A stretch of DNA of 60,590 bases from Aeromonas rivipollensis (GCF_010974825.1 NZ_JAAILA010000009.1:1-60590), one strand, 5' to 3'; counted from the first letter of the stretch, positions 32,216-40,017 are shown. Program-made: numbers and translations. Notes: generated from the sequence alone by a model not told the origin.

Positions 32216-32950
32216 TTATGTATCCGAGTTGGTCTTTGTCTTGGCGCTTGCACCCCTGTTGAGCAGTTGTTTCGCCTTTGCCTTCGCCATCGGAGACCCT
32301 GTTATAGACTCAAATTTAAAGGTGAGTTCGCCTTCATAATTCGTAGCCGAATAGTTGGCACGGGCCCCTTCAAGGACCTCGGATATATTGCTATTAAACT
32401 CCTTGCTGTTTTCTGTAGATAAGTTCAGTGACGTCAATCCCTTGACGATCCCAGTGATCTCACTCGCAGCCGAGAAATTACGCGAACCAGCATTGGATTG
32501 GGCATAGTTTGCCTTTGATGTTGCAAAACCGGTTGCACTGGATGCTGCAGTTATTTTGATTGAAACCTCTGGTTTGGTGATGTCGCATCCTTCAAGGGCT
32601 AGCTTGTGGACAACATCATTGATGTTCTGCTGGGCTGATACGGCTACCTTGGCGTGTGCAATCTCCTCGATACGCTGTTCCAGATTTGCAATCCTTACTT
32701 CTTGATGTGCAATCACGCCGAGTAGATCTTGAATGATGTGGGGAATTTGCTCTTGGTCCCTCACTATATCTGGCAGGCAACGCAATATTTTAACGAAAGA
32801 GGTAACATGGTCCTCATTTGCCACTGTAAGGTGATAGTGCTTTCGATCAGCCTTATCAACGTACGATGGCGTGTTGTTATAATGTACTGTCACAATGCCA
32901 TGCAGTTGCTCACAGGCCTCTTTGAGTGCTTTTTTATCATGTGAATTCAT
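32216..32950 (-). CDS. Unknown helical protein, 244 aa, probable moron
   Basis: ATG at 32950 is preferred because AGGGG stands six bases upstream; the ATG at 32956 would be too close. A central coiled coil (about 60-110, ANLEQRIEEIAHAKVAV) is followed by a Ser/Ala/Asn-rich part. The gene is more AT-rich than its neighbours and has an AT-rich upstream region with a TATAAC hexamer, so it looks acquired. No family recognised and no membrane segment. Confidence 0.5.
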   Translation of the reverse strand: MNSHDKKALKEACEQLHGIVTVHYNNTPSYVDKADRKHYHLTVANEDHVTSFVKILRCLPDIVRDQEQIPHIIQDLLGVIAHQEVRIANLEQRIEEIAHAKVAVSAQQNINDVVHKLALEGCDITKPEVSIKITAASSATGFATSKANYAQSNAGSRNFSAASEITGIVKGLTSLNLSTENSKEFNSNISEVLEGARANYSATNYEGELTFKFESITGSPMAKAKAKQLLNRGASAKTKTNSDT

Positions 32951-33053
32951 ACGCATCCCCTAGCTAATCATCACCACTTTCCCCTGTTATAGTTATTTAT
33001 TCTTTCGATGGTCAAGGCCCAATCTCGCTTGGCCTCACCCATGCCATAACAAC

Positions 33054-33698
33054 TTAATGGCTTCCCCTGTACGGGATAAGCATCTGCATTCCCGTCAGTT
33101 TTTCATCGCTCTGCTGCACTAGGTAGGCTCGAGCCAGCTCAGGATCCCGGCACCCCAACCAAGCGTCGTAGTCTTCCGGCGGCACAATGACCAAGCTCCG
33201 CTTCTCGTCCCCAGTCTTGTGCATTCGCCGCAGCAGCGGGTGCGTGTCGGCGTTGATCGTGAGCTGGGAGAAACTGAAGGTGTAGCCCTGCTCCTCCTGC
33301 CATGCCCGCCAGATGCCGGCAACCGCGAAGGGCATGCCGTCGGCCATGCTGATCCGCCAGCGCTCGGCCTTGCCGCTTTCGTAGCAGGGCTCGAAGAAGC
33401 CAAGCATCGGAACCAGACAGAGATGGCCCTGCTGCCAATCTCGTCGGTAGGTCGGCTTTTCGTCCACAGTCTCAGCCCTGGCGTTCATAGTGGCGTAGTG
33501 TTTGCCGCCGGGCTGCACCTTCCTTTTCGGCACCAGTCCATAGTTGGCGACCAAAGCCTGCCGACGGCCATCGCGCAGGGTCAGGATCGGGGCCTGATAA
33601 TCTTGCCACACCTCCCCTTTCCACTCGAACCCAGGGTCATCGACCCCAAAGTATTCCACCAGTACGGCCTTTGTCGGCGGGATGTAGTTGATGCACAT
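33054..33698 (-). CDS. SRAP (HMCES/YedK-like) abasic-site shield protein
   Basis: The start at 33698 is fixed by biology: the catalytic Cys must be residue 2, and MCINYIPP gives exactly that. The protein also shows the SRAP motifs NARAETV (Asn/Arg), GFFEPC (Glu, with a Phe and Cys where GFYEW is usual) and MHKTGDEKR (His). SRAP proteins bind abasic sites in single-stranded DNA and form a covalent bond through Cys2, protecting replication. The gene is divergent from umuDC. The LexA box between them is about 135 bp away and nearer to umuD. Confidence 0.85.
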   Translation of the reverse strand: MCINYIPPTKAVLVEYFGVDDPGFEWKGEVWQDYQAPILTLRDGRRQALVANYGLVPKRKVQPGGKHYATMNARAETVDEKPTYRRDWQQGHLCLVPMLGFFEPCYESGKAERWRISMADGMPFAVAGIWRAWQEEQGYTFSFSQLTINADTHPLLRRMHKTGDEKRSLVIVPPEDYDAWLGCRDPELARAYLVQQSDEKLTGMQMLIPYRGSH

Positions 33699-33834
33699 GA
33701 GCTGCGCCCCATAGCTTGAAGTGGTCGAGGCCTGCTGGCCGACCTTTGCCCAGCATAATCCGTCACGGCGAGCCTCGCCCTGCCAAGACCCGATCGCCAA
33801 CCGATGATCTTTCTGAGTTCCCCGTATAGAATTA

Positions 33835-33850
33835 CTGTATCTTTATACAG
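33835..33850. promoter_or_regulatory. LexA box of umuDC
   Basis: CTGTATCTTTATACAG is a full CTGT-N8-ACAG LexA site, 11 bp before the umuD ATG. It may also influence the divergent SRAP gene. Confidence 0.9.
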
Positions 33851-33861
33851 TGACATTAACC

Positions 33862-34281
33862 ATGATCCGCCACAACACCGACGCACCGATTACCGAGATC
33901 CCCCTGTTCCTCACCCCTGCCGCCTGCGGGTTCCCCTCCCCGGCCCAGGACTATGTGGAACAGACCATTGACCTCAACCAGCACTGTGTTTCCCACCCGG
34001 CGGCCACCTTCTATGTGAAAGCCAGTGGTCACAGCATGGTGGAAGAAGGTATCAATGACGGCGACATGCTGGTCATCGACCGCGCCATCACGGCCCGCCA
34101 CGGTGATATCGTCCTGGCCTGCTTGGATGGCGAGTTCACAGTCAAGAAGCTGCAGGTGCAGCCCGTCCCCGCCCTGCTGCCGGGTAGCCCTGATTTTCCG
34201 CCGATCTATCCGCAAGAAGGGCAGGAGCTGGATATCTTCGGCGTCGTCACCTTCGTCCTGCACAAAACCTGGCGAGGGTAG
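33862..34281 (+). CDS. umuD: UmuD-like SOS protease, polymerase V subunit
   Basis: The ATG at 33862 is preferred over the GTG at 33850, which lies inside the LexA box. The protein has the UmuD cleavage region [13 protein letters not shown] (Cys22-Gly23), catalytic Ser58 in ASGHSM and Lys95 in EFTVKKL, matching Ser60/Lys97 of E. coli UmuD. RecA-stimulated self-cleavage would give UmuD', the polymerase V subunit. umuC starts 2 bp after its stop. Confidence 0.92.
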   Translation: MIRHNTDAPITEIPLFLTPAACGFPSPAQDYVEQTIDLNQHCVSHPAATFYVKASGHSMVEEGINDGDMLVIDRAITARHGDIVLACLDGEFTVKKLQVQPVPALLPGSPDFPPIYPQEGQELDIFGVVTFVLHKTWRG

Positions 34282-34283
34282 CC

Positions 34284-35558
34284 ATGCCAATCGCCATTGC
34301 CCTGGTCGATGTGAACAACTTCTACGCCTCCTGCGAGCGGCTGTTTCGGCCTGATTTGAAGGGGCGGCCCATCGTCGTGCTCTCCAACAACGACGGCTGC
34401 GTAGTTGCCCGTTCTGCAGAGGCCAAGGCGCTCGGCATCAAGATGGGCGTGCCCTACTTCCAGATCCGCCAGTTCTTCGAGGCCATGGGTGGGGTATGGT
34501 TCAGCTCCAACTACGCCCTCTACGGTGACATGTCGAGCCGTGTGATGAGCATTCTGGAGGGGATGGCCCCGGCTGTGGAGGTATACAGCATCGACGAGGC
34601 CTTCATCGAGCTCAGCGAACGCTGGGCGGGCGACCTGGTGGCTTATGGCCGCCAAGTTCGTGAGAGAGTGCAGCAGTGGACCGGGCTGACCGTGGGGGTC
34701 GGCATCGGCCCCACAAAGACCCTGGCCAAGCTGGCAAACTACGCCGCCAAGAAGTGGGCGGCAACAGGCGGCGTGGTGGATCTGCGCGATGAAGTGCGAC
34801 GCGCCAAGCTCATGGCGATCACCCCGGTGGACGAGATATGGGGCATCGGCCGGCGGCTGTCGGCCAAGCTGGAGGCGCAGGGCATCAAGACTGTGGCGGA
34901 ACTGGTCGCCGCAGACCCCAAGAGCCTCCGGCGCCGTTATGGCGTGGTCGTGGAGCGCACCGTGCAGGAGCTGCGGGGGGTCCCCTGCGCCGAGCTTGAG
35001 CAGGAGGCCCAGGCCAAGCAGCAGATCATCTGCAGCCGGAGCTTCGGCGAGCGCATCACCCAGATCGGCCCCATGCACCAGGCGCTGGCCGGCTACATGG
35101 AGCGGGCGGCCGAGAAGCTCAGGGGGGAAGGGATGTGCTGCCGCCACGTCACCCTGTTCATCCGCACCAGCCCGTTCAGCGACCGCGAACCCTACTACGG
35201 CAACCAGGTGAGCACCAAGCTGGCGATGCCCACCAATGACACCCGGGTGCTGCTGGCCCTGATCCCCCAACTACTCCCCCTCATCTGGCGCGATGAGCAG
35301 CGTTATCAGAAGGGCGGTGTCATGCTGAGTGATTTCACCCCCGCCAACATGCAGCAGGGTGACCTGTTCGCCGGTGAGCAGCAGGATCCCCGCAGTGAGG
35401 CGCTGATGCAGGTGATTGACCAGATCAACCAAGGCCGGTTGGGCAAGGTGTACTTCGCGGCCCGGGGCCGGGATACGCGGGAGTGGATGATGAAACGGGA
35501 GCAACTCAGCCCGCGTTACACCACCTGTATCAGCGAGCTCCCCGAGGTTAAGGCATAG
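34284..35558 (+). CDS. umuC: UmuC-like translesion DNA polymerase V
   Basis: A 424-aa Y-family polymerase. The metal-binding motif I is [14 protein letters not shown] (Asp8), motif III contains [10 protein letters not shown] (Asp/Glu pair), and a helix-hairpin-helix occurs at about 180-200 ([17 protein letters not shown]). The C terminus reads [24 protein letters not shown] precedes the ATG. With umuD it forms an SOS-induced mutagenic polymerase carried by the lysogen. Its last 30 bp are repeated at 36837-36866. Confidence 0.93.
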   Translation: MPIAIALVDVNNFYASCERLFRPDLKGRPIVVLSNNDGCVVARSAEAKALGIKMGVPYFQIRQFFEAMGGVWFSSNYALYGDMSSRVMSILEGMAPAVEVYSIDEAFIELSERWAGDLVAYGRQVRERVQQWTGLTVGVGIGPTKTLAKLANYAAKKWAATGGVVDLRDEVRRAKLMAITPVDEIWGIGRRLSAKLEAQGIKTVAELVAADPKSLRRRYGVVVERTVQELRGVPCAELEQEAQAKQQIICSRSFGERITQIGPMHQALAGYMERAAEKLRGEGMCCRHVTLFIRTSPFSDREPYYGNQVSTKLAMPTNDTRVLLALIPQLLPLIWRDEQRYQKGGVMLSDFTPANMQQGDLFAGEQQDPRSEALMQVIDQINQGRLGKVYFAARGRDTREWMMKREQLSPRYTTCISELPEVKA

Positions 35559-35560
35559 CC
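35531..35560 (+). repeat. Direct repeat, umuC 3' end (copy A)
   Basis: A 30-bp stretch covering the last umuC codons matches 36837-36866 at 27 of 30 positions. The two copies bracket the flagellin gene. Confidence 0.8.
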
Positions 35561-35607
35561 CTACTCAATGCTTTCAACTTTATGGCTCAAGTGGGACTAT
35601 TTTTTCT

Positions 35608-35633
35608 TAAGGAAAGCGCATCCTGGCCGACAT
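35608..35633 (+). promoter_or_regulatory. Possible flagellar (sigma-28-like) promoter of the flagellin gene
   Basis: TAAG and GCCGACAT are separated by 14 bp, loosely resembling the flagellar TAAA-N15-GCCGATAA pattern. It lies 118 bp before the flagellin ATG. The match is imperfect. Confidence 0.3.
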
Positions 35634-35750
35634 AAGAAGCAGCAAGACGAAGGCATCCTGGTGCAGGTTCTGTAGGAAAAGTGCCGGATAAGTCGGAACG
35701 TCTGACAAAAACAAAATAAATAATAAAAGCTCGGGAGATACAAATAAGCC

Positions 35751-36653
35751 ATGTTTATCAACAGCAATGGCTCATCGCTTAACGCGCAGCGAAACCTTAG
35801 TAGCATTACTAAGTCGCTGGATACGTCATACACTCGTCTTGCCTCAGGGCTACGTATCAATAGCGCAAAAGATGACGCTGCAGGTCTGCAAATCTCAAAC
35901 CGCCTGACTTCCCAAGTCAATGGCTTGGATCAGGGTATCCGTAATGCCAATGATGGCATTTCGGTAGCTCAGACCGCCGAAGGCGCGATGGAAGAGATTG
36001 GCAACATGTTGCAGCGCATGCGCACCTTGGCACAGCAGTCAATCAATAGTACCAACAGTGCCGAGGATCTCTACACCTTACAAGCGGAGTATGGTGCACT
36101 GAGGACTGAGATTGATCGGATAGCGCAAGACACCACCTTTGGAGGCCAGAAATTATTAAGTGGCGGGTACTCAGCCAGTTTCCAAGTAGGTGCTGATGCG
36201 GGCCAGACAATCACCTTAGATATAGGCAATGCATTTACCATATCTGGAATATCGTTTGCGACTACCGGTCGTGCGGGCGTTGCGTACAATGCCGCCGATG
36301 GTACTTATAAGGTCATCCATTTGAGTGGTCCTGCCGGACCTGGCGCTACAAGCACCATTGTCTCCAAAGTGGGGGCCATTAGTGCGATGGCCAACCTGGA
36401 TTATTACATCGAGGTAGTTGACAGCAAACGCGCTGAACTTGGTGCTATACAAAACCGTTTCGACTCAGTCATCCGAAACCAATCAAACGTGTCGGAAAAC
36501 GTAAACTCTGCTCGTTCCCGTATCAGAGACGCTGACTTCGCGGTGGAAACCGCAAATCTGACCAAGCAGAACATTTTGCAACAGGCCGCCTCGTCTATCC
36601 TGTCCCAGGCTAATAAGCGGCCCCAATCTGCACTCTCCCTGCTACAGAGTTAA
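35751..36653 (+). CDS. Flagellin, 300 aa, carried by the prophage
   Basis: A full-length flagellin with the conserved N-terminal D0/D1 region (SSLNAQRNL, RLASGLRINSAKDDAAGLQI) and the C-terminal D1/D0 region (RIRDADFAVETANLTKQNIL, QASSILSQANK). The variable middle (about 140-225) is short. LQRMRTLAQQ (87-96) corresponds to the conserved segment recognised by TLR5 in many flagellins. No signal peptide, as expected for export through the flagellar system. The N terminus MFINSNGSSL deviates from the usual xINTNVSSL. GGGAGA lies rather far (about 13 bases) from the ATG. Flanking umuC-end repeats indicate a cassette insertion. It looks intact; expression is unknown. Confidence 0.93.
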   Translation: MFINSNGSSLNAQRNLSSITKSLDTSYTRLASGLRINSAKDDAAGLQISNRLTSQVNGLDQGIRNANDGISVAQTAEGAMEEIGNMLQRMRTLAQQSINSTNSAEDLYTLQAEYGALRTEIDRIAQDTTFGGQKLLSGGYSASFQVGADAGQTITLDIGNAFTISGISFATTGRAGVAYNAADGTYKVIHLSGPAGPGATSTIVSKVGAISAMANLDYYIEVVDSKRAELGAIQNRFDSVIRNQSNVSENVNSARSRIRDADFAVETANLTKQNILQQAASSILSQANKRPQSALSLLQS

Positions 36654-36813
36654 TAGAAAGAGAAATCGGCCATAAAAGCCTACACCTCCCCAAAATGCCC
36701 AGTTGTTCATGGAACCCGCTCACACCTCCGGCACGATTTGGTCGAGTGGGAACAATCCACGCACCCACTCACTCTCGCTCAGGCTACTTAGAAAAAAGAC
36801 TCGATATCCGTTA

Positions 36814-36864
36814 GCAGTCCCACACCCCACATGCTTCAGCGAACCCCCCGAGGTGAAGGCATAG
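36814..36864 (+). pseudogene. Remnant of a second umuC 3' end
   Basis: Reading AVPHPTCFSEPPEVKA then stop, these codons match the umuC tail [16 protein letters not shown] over 16 residues. No umuC sequence precedes it, so it is a scar left downstream of the flagellin gene. It overlaps the 3' end of the convergent winged-helix gene. Confidence 0.75.
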
Positions 36865-37180
36865 CCTTGGAAAGGCGGGCCAGCTTTGAGCGCAGGACAT
36901 TGAGCTTGAAAGATTGTGAACCTTGAGGCGGCTCGGGGTGGATCGCCAGGACCTTGATAAACACTCGCTTTGAGCTTCTCTTGCCCACCTCACGCTTGCA
37001 GCTTCTCGACTCCGCCAGCGTGTCCACATAGCGGAGTGACCGGAGATAGACGACCGCCTCGCGAGCAACCTCAGCAGGGATGCCCAGCCATTCAGCCACC
37101 TCATGAAAATCAAAGAAATCGCCGTGGAGCAGTCCCCAGCCGGCGACTTGGAGAGCCATGGGTTTCAGCTTGCTTTCCAT
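36836..37180 (-). CDS. Winged-helix regulator-like protein, 114 aa
   Basis: The start at 37180 follows AAGGAGGAGGC, one of the best ribosome sites in the window. The first 60 residues (MESKLKPMALQVAGWGLLHG, then HEVAEWLGIPAEVAREAVVYL) look like a winged helix of the CaiF/GrlA kind, followed by a basic tail. Its last codons come from the umuC-end scar, so the C terminus has been changed by the flagellin insertion. It could regulate the nearby conversion genes. Family assignment is tentative. Confidence 0.5.
   Translation of the reverse strand: MESKLKPMALQVAGWGLLHGDFFDFHEVAEWLGIPAEVAREAVVYLRSLRYVDTLAESRSCKREVGKRSSKRVFIKVLAIHPEPPQGSQSFKLNVLRSKLARLSKAMPSPRGVR
36837..36866 (+). repeat. Direct repeat, umuC 3' end (copy B)
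   Basis: The partner of 35531-35560, 27 of 30 identical. The 1276 bp between the copies contain only the flagellin gene and its flanks. Confidence 0.8.
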
Positions 37181-37461
37181 GCCTCCTCCTTGGTGAAAAG
37201 CGGATGTCAAGGCATCGAAATTAGCCAAAACCCCGAGATGCCACTCGACTCACAAATTGCATGTTAGCAGAACATGGACTCACTTTGCCCTACAACCCTT
37301 ACTGCGTAAGGGGTTCAGGGGTTATTTGCTACGAAAAACACAACCTTTTCGCAAGCAAAAAAAGATATTTAAATTTTTCATGCTAGATCATAAAACTTGC
37401 ATCTATCGGAGCGGACGAATGAAAACCCACTCGCTGTGAGCACCCACTAACTACAGCCCCA

Positions 37462-37499
37462 ATACCCACAATTTATCCACAGCTAATGCGTTACCCACA
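37462..37499 (+). other. Cluster of DnaA-box-like sites
   Basis: TTATCCACA (37473-37481) is a perfect DnaA box. TTACCCACA (37491-37499) differs at one base and ATACCCACA (37462-37470) at two, all in the same direction. A very AT-rich tract lies about 80-100 bp to the left (37358-37390). This may be a DnaA-controlled promoter region or an origin-like element. Another perfect box occurs alone at 40643-40651. Confidence 0.5.
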
Positions 37500-37526
37500 G
37501 ATTGCAATGCCGTGCCGACCTCACTA

Positions 37527-37572
37527 TCTTGTAGTTCGAAGTTAAAACAACACTATATCTTGAAATTCAAGA
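37527..37572 (+). promoter_or_regulatory. Twin operator-like sites upstream of the 71-aa gene
   Basis: TCTTGAAATTCAAGA (37558-37572) is a perfect odd palindrome. A diverged copy, TCTTGTAGTTCGAAG (37527-37541), lies exactly 31 bp upstream, three helical turns. Both follow TA. They lie before the ribosome site AAGGAG (37600s) and so probably bind a dimeric regulator. Confidence 0.45.
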
Positions 37573-37613
37573 GCCTGATGTTGTCCATCCAGCACCAGAA
37601 AGGAGACATGCAA

Positions 37614-37751
37614 ATGCAGCTAAACAAGAAGTTTTATCCACCGCCTAGGGAGAACCGACATGGCGAAATCAAGACGCTCGAAAGGGCGACGAAGTACGGC
37701 TGCGGCCGAAAATGCGAAGACCCCACAGTTACAAGCTGCAGGGCCTTCTGA
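37614..37751 (+). CDS. Short upstream ORF, 45 aa
   Basis: A strong AAGGAG stands eight bases before the ATG at 37614. The ORF (MQLNKKFYPPPRENRHGEIK) overlaps the 71-aa gene in another frame. It may be a leader peptide coupling or attenuating translation of that gene. Composition gives no further support. Confidence 0.35.
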   Translation: MQLNKKFYPPPRENRHGEIKTLERATKYGCGRKCEDPTVTSCRAF

Positions 37752-37875
37752 AGATAGAGTGGGAATGTTACAAGCATTTTCCTCTATCGGTAGAGCGCTT
37801 CCGGAAATCATCAAGGTTTTGAGTGCAATCAAAATCCTGATAGAAGTTCTCAAATCACTTAACATACCAGTGTAA
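37660..37875 (+). CDS. Small basic/amphipathic protein, 71 aa
   Basis: The N terminus is strongly basic (MAKSRRSKGRRSTAAAENAK) and the C terminus forms an amphipathic to hydrophobic helix (LPEIIKVLSAIKILIEVLKS). GGGAGAACCGAC precedes the ATG and a strong terminator follows after 5 bp. The unit stands alone on the plus strand between two minus-strand operons, with twin operator-like sites and DnaA boxes upstream. Such a free-standing unit is often a lysogeny-expressed moron (exclusion, toxin or host-takeover peptide). Function unknown. Confidence 0.5.
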   Translation: MAKSRRSKGRRSTAAAENAKTPQLQAAGPSEDRVGMLQAFSSIGRALPEIIKVLSAIKILIEVLKSLNIPV

Positions 37876-37880
37876 ACACC

Positions 37881-37902
37881 AAGGGCCTTCGGGCCCTTTT
37901 TT
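37881..37902 (+). terminator. Terminator of the 71-aa gene
   Basis: AAGGGCC-TTCG-GGCCCTT followed by a T-run. Confidence 0.85.
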
Positions 37903-37925
37903 CACGAAAGAACTCGCGAAAATCT

Positions 37926-37995
37926 CAACCAAAAGTTGACCGTTTTGGTTGCTCAATAATGATCAATTCACTAGCGAAAATCAACCGCGGTTGAT
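37926..37995. promoter_or_regulatory. Two large palindromes downstream of the Q-like gene
   Basis: CAACCAAAA and TTTTGGTTG form a perfect 9-bp inverted repeat around 8 bp (37926-37951). ATCAACCGCGGTTGAT (37980-37995) is a perfect 16-bp palindrome 28 bp further on. Both share the AACC/GGTT half-site, so one protein may bind both. They lie in an otherwise gene-free 240-bp gap. Confidence 0.5.
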
Positions 37996-38149
37996 GTTTA
38001 AATCGTACCTGAAAACGATGCAGTTTGAGCTGCCAACATCAGCGCTCACTTTACGCATCGATTTTTGTGTCTATTTTTCAACGGCTTTCGAACGCCACGT
38101 TCGTCGGTTACAACGTGATTTTTTCCACGTAACTGCGATAAAAATCTTC

Positions 38150-38848
38150 TCATGCAGCCCGCATTTCCCTCACCTGCCGGTCCATGACCTTGGCTAGATC
38201 TGACGCTTGGTGAATCACTTCATCAACGGCGCGCTCTACAGCCTGCCGCATCTGCTCGCCGAGTCGCCAGGACACCATACTCATGTCCGTTATGATACCC
38301 CCGGAGCCTTGGCACTTCGGGCAGTCGTCACCCTTACGGGGGCGGACCCCGGTTCCCTTGCAATGAGGACAACGACCAGACCGCAGCATCTCGGCGACAC
38401 AGTGGTCGCGTGCCAACTGCAGGATTTCGTTCCGCTCGGCCAGCAGGCGCTGGTACTCGTGGTCATTGCCACCGCGGTGAGCTCGTTTGGCCTTCTCCAT
38501 CACCACGGCGGCCCGGCGGCGCTCCTTGTCATAGTGCGGGTGAGACAGCACCAGTTGATCAAGCTGCTCTGGCAGTGGACGGCGCAGCAGGATAGCCATG
38601 GCCATGCCACCGGCCTCGTCGCTGTCCAGCGTGGCGCTGAAGTGGGCCAGCAGCGACGCCAGGGCCTGCTCGTCCCCCAGGTGGTCAGCCATGAGAAACT
38701 GGAGTCCTTGCGGGTTGCTCTTTGCGGCCACCTGCAGGGCTCCCAGAAACTCCTCTCTCCCCAGGGTGCTGGAGCGACCAGACGAGGGTTCATGTAGTGC
38801 ACCTTTCGGCGAGAAAAGGCGCAGAGCCATTTCGATAGCGTGGGTCAT
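38150..38848 (-). CDS. Q-like late antiterminator, 232 aa
   Basis: The start MTHAIEMALRLF at 38848 overlaps the stop of the nuclease gene upstream; GAGGACCAAACC precedes it. A zinc-finger-like Cys cluster, CPHCKGTG ... CPKCQGSG, lies at about 159-178, as in lambda-type Q proteins, followed by a helical tail. It is the last gene of the early minus-strand operon, the standard place of Q. It should allow RNA polymerase starting at the late promoters to ignore terminators, which are unusually frequent in the late region here. Direct sequence similarity to a known Q cannot be checked here. Confidence 0.65.
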   Translation of the reverse strand: MTHAIEMALRLFSPKGALHEPSSGRSSTLGREEFLGALQVAAKSNPQGLQFLMADHLGDEQALASLLAHFSATLDSDEAGGMAMAILLRRPLPEQLDQLVLSHPHYDKERRRAAVVMEKAKRAHRGGNDHEYQRLLAERNEILQLARDHCVAEMLRSGRCPHCKGTGVRPRKGDDCPKCQGSGGIITDMSMVSWRLGEQMRQAVERAVDEVIHQASDLAKVMDRQVREMRAA

Positions 38849-39267
38849 GGTTTGGTCCTCTGGTCTGGGTCCTGATTGAAAGCGGCGAGTAGCCAGGCGC
38901 GCAACTGGCCTGATTTGATGTGTTCCGGGGTAACCTCCAGCACGGTCCACCCGAGCAAGATGGCCTCGTTCATCTTGGCCCGGTCCTCTACGAACCCCCT
39001 CCCCCTGGTATGCCGGCCGCCGGAATGGATCCCGCCGTGGATCTCGAGGGCGATCATGCTGGCCGGCCAGGCGTAGTCGAATCGCCATTTGCGCTTTGGG
39101 TGGAACAGCTGCTCGGTGACCGGGTCAGGTAAGCCGGCCAGCTGGGCCAGCACCTTGTCGCGCAGAGTGGTGACTTGTTGAGCCTTGCGCACTTGGTTAG
39201 CTGCGCTCCTAACCTTGGGGCTGTTACCCAGCAGCCGGGCCGCATCCAGAGCGGAGAGGTGGATCAT
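38845..39267 (-). CDS. PD-(D/E)XK-type endonuclease, 140 aa
   Basis: The start MIHLSALDAARLL at 39267 overlaps the upstream stop (ATGA). The core KRKWRFDYAWP, then LEIHGG and GRHTRGRGFVEDRAKMN, then a GWTVLEVT strand, matches small phage nucleases of the Vsr/DUF559-like fold (catalytic Asp and Glu in FDYAW and LEIHG). It lies beside NinB-like and HNH genes and could resolve or trim replication intermediates. Confidence 0.65.
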   Translation of the reverse strand: MIHLSALDAARLLGNSPKVRSAANQVRKAQQVTTLRDKVLAQLAGLPDPVTEQLFHPKRKWRFDYAWPASMIALEIHGGIHSGGRHTRGRGFVEDRAKMNEAILLGWTVLEVTPEHIKSGQLRAWLLAAFNQDPDQRTKP

Positions 39268-39581
39268 GCCGCCCTCCCGATGGTGTTCTTGCGCAGTTCG
39301 GCTACTTCTCTGGCCACCTGCTCGAGCAGGGCCTCCTCGCAGCCGTGCTCCTGTTGCCAGGAACGTGGGGCGGCGTGGAAGCCGGTGGGGTAGCAGGCGC
39401 GATGGTGCCGCGGACAAAGTGGGAGCACCTGAGTGTGCTCAGCGCGCTGGGCCATGCCAGACCCGGAGCGCACATGATGAATTTCCGCAGGCGTGCCGCC
39501 ATACCCGGCATTGCGGCAGGCGATGCAGCCAAGAGAGCTCACATCGTCCAACCACTGCTTATCAGCCTTGGTCTTGCTCAT
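39264..39581 (-). CDS. HNH-type recombination nuclease (Ref-like), 105 aa
   Basis: Zinc-site cysteines in GCIACRNAGY and a paired His motif (AEIHHVRSG ... LPLCPRHHRACY) are as in the P1 Ref (RecA-dependent nuclease) and related phage HNH proteins. It overlaps both neighbours by 4 bp, in the usual nin-region arrangement. Function by family: cutting at recombination intermediates. Confidence 0.7.
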   Translation of the reverse strand: MSKTKADKQWLDDVSSLGCIACRNAGYGGTPAEIHHVRSGSGMAQRAEHTQVLPLCPRHHRACYPTGFHAAPRSWQQEHGCEEALLEQVAREVAELRKNTIGRAA

Positions 39582-40015
39582 GCAGCCCTCCCGTATGCCG
39601 CCACCCAGTCAAAGCCGCGGCGGGATTCATCCCCGAACTTCACGCCCTGCTGGGCACCAAAGGCCTGGGCCAGCTCGATGAGATCGCGCATTTCACGAAC
39701 GCTCATTTTGGAAGTGGATTTGCCCAGCACCACGAAGCCATTGCCGTTGAGGTTCGGCACAACGTCCTGCTGGTACAGGGCGGCGGAGAGGACGTGCTTC
39801 CAGTCCTCCTTGGCGAGCTTGCGGCCGTGCCAGACCACCTGCTCGGCGATGTCGGTCATGACAGCCCAGAACAGGGCGTTCTGGGCCAGGCTCCGGGTCA
39901 TCTCCTTGATCTCGATGACCAGCGGCTTGTCCTGGTCAACCGGCAGGCCTGCGACCAACTGACTGGCCCGGGAGCGGATGTCGGGATTGCGCAGGAAATA
40001 CTTGGGATAACTCAT
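39578..40015 (-). CDS. NinB-like recombination protein, 145 aa
   Basis: ATG at 40015 is preferred to the GTG at 40021. The motif TRSLAQNALFWAVMTDIAEQ and the later WKHVLSAAL are typical of NinB (lambda Orf), which binds single-stranded DNA and SSB and helps annealing-type recombination. The order NinB, HNH nuclease, nuclease, Q resembles the lambda nin region. Confidence 0.8.
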   Translation of the reverse strand: MSYPKYFLRNPDIRSRASQLVAGLPVDQDKPLVIEIKEMTRSLAQNALFWAVMTDIAEQVVWHGRKLAKEDWKHVLSAALYQQDVVPNLNGNGFVVLGKSTSKMSVREMRDLIELAQAFGAQQGVKFGDESRRGFDWVAAYGRAA

Positions 40016-40017
40016 GC

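Noticed and set aside
34206..35270. 354-aa minus-strand ORF
   Set aside because: Exact antisense of umuC, which has all polymerase motifs.
37297..37320. Hairpin of AACCC-TTAC and GTAA-GGGGTT as terminator
   Set aside because: The stem is imperfect and no T-run follows in either direction at the right distance.
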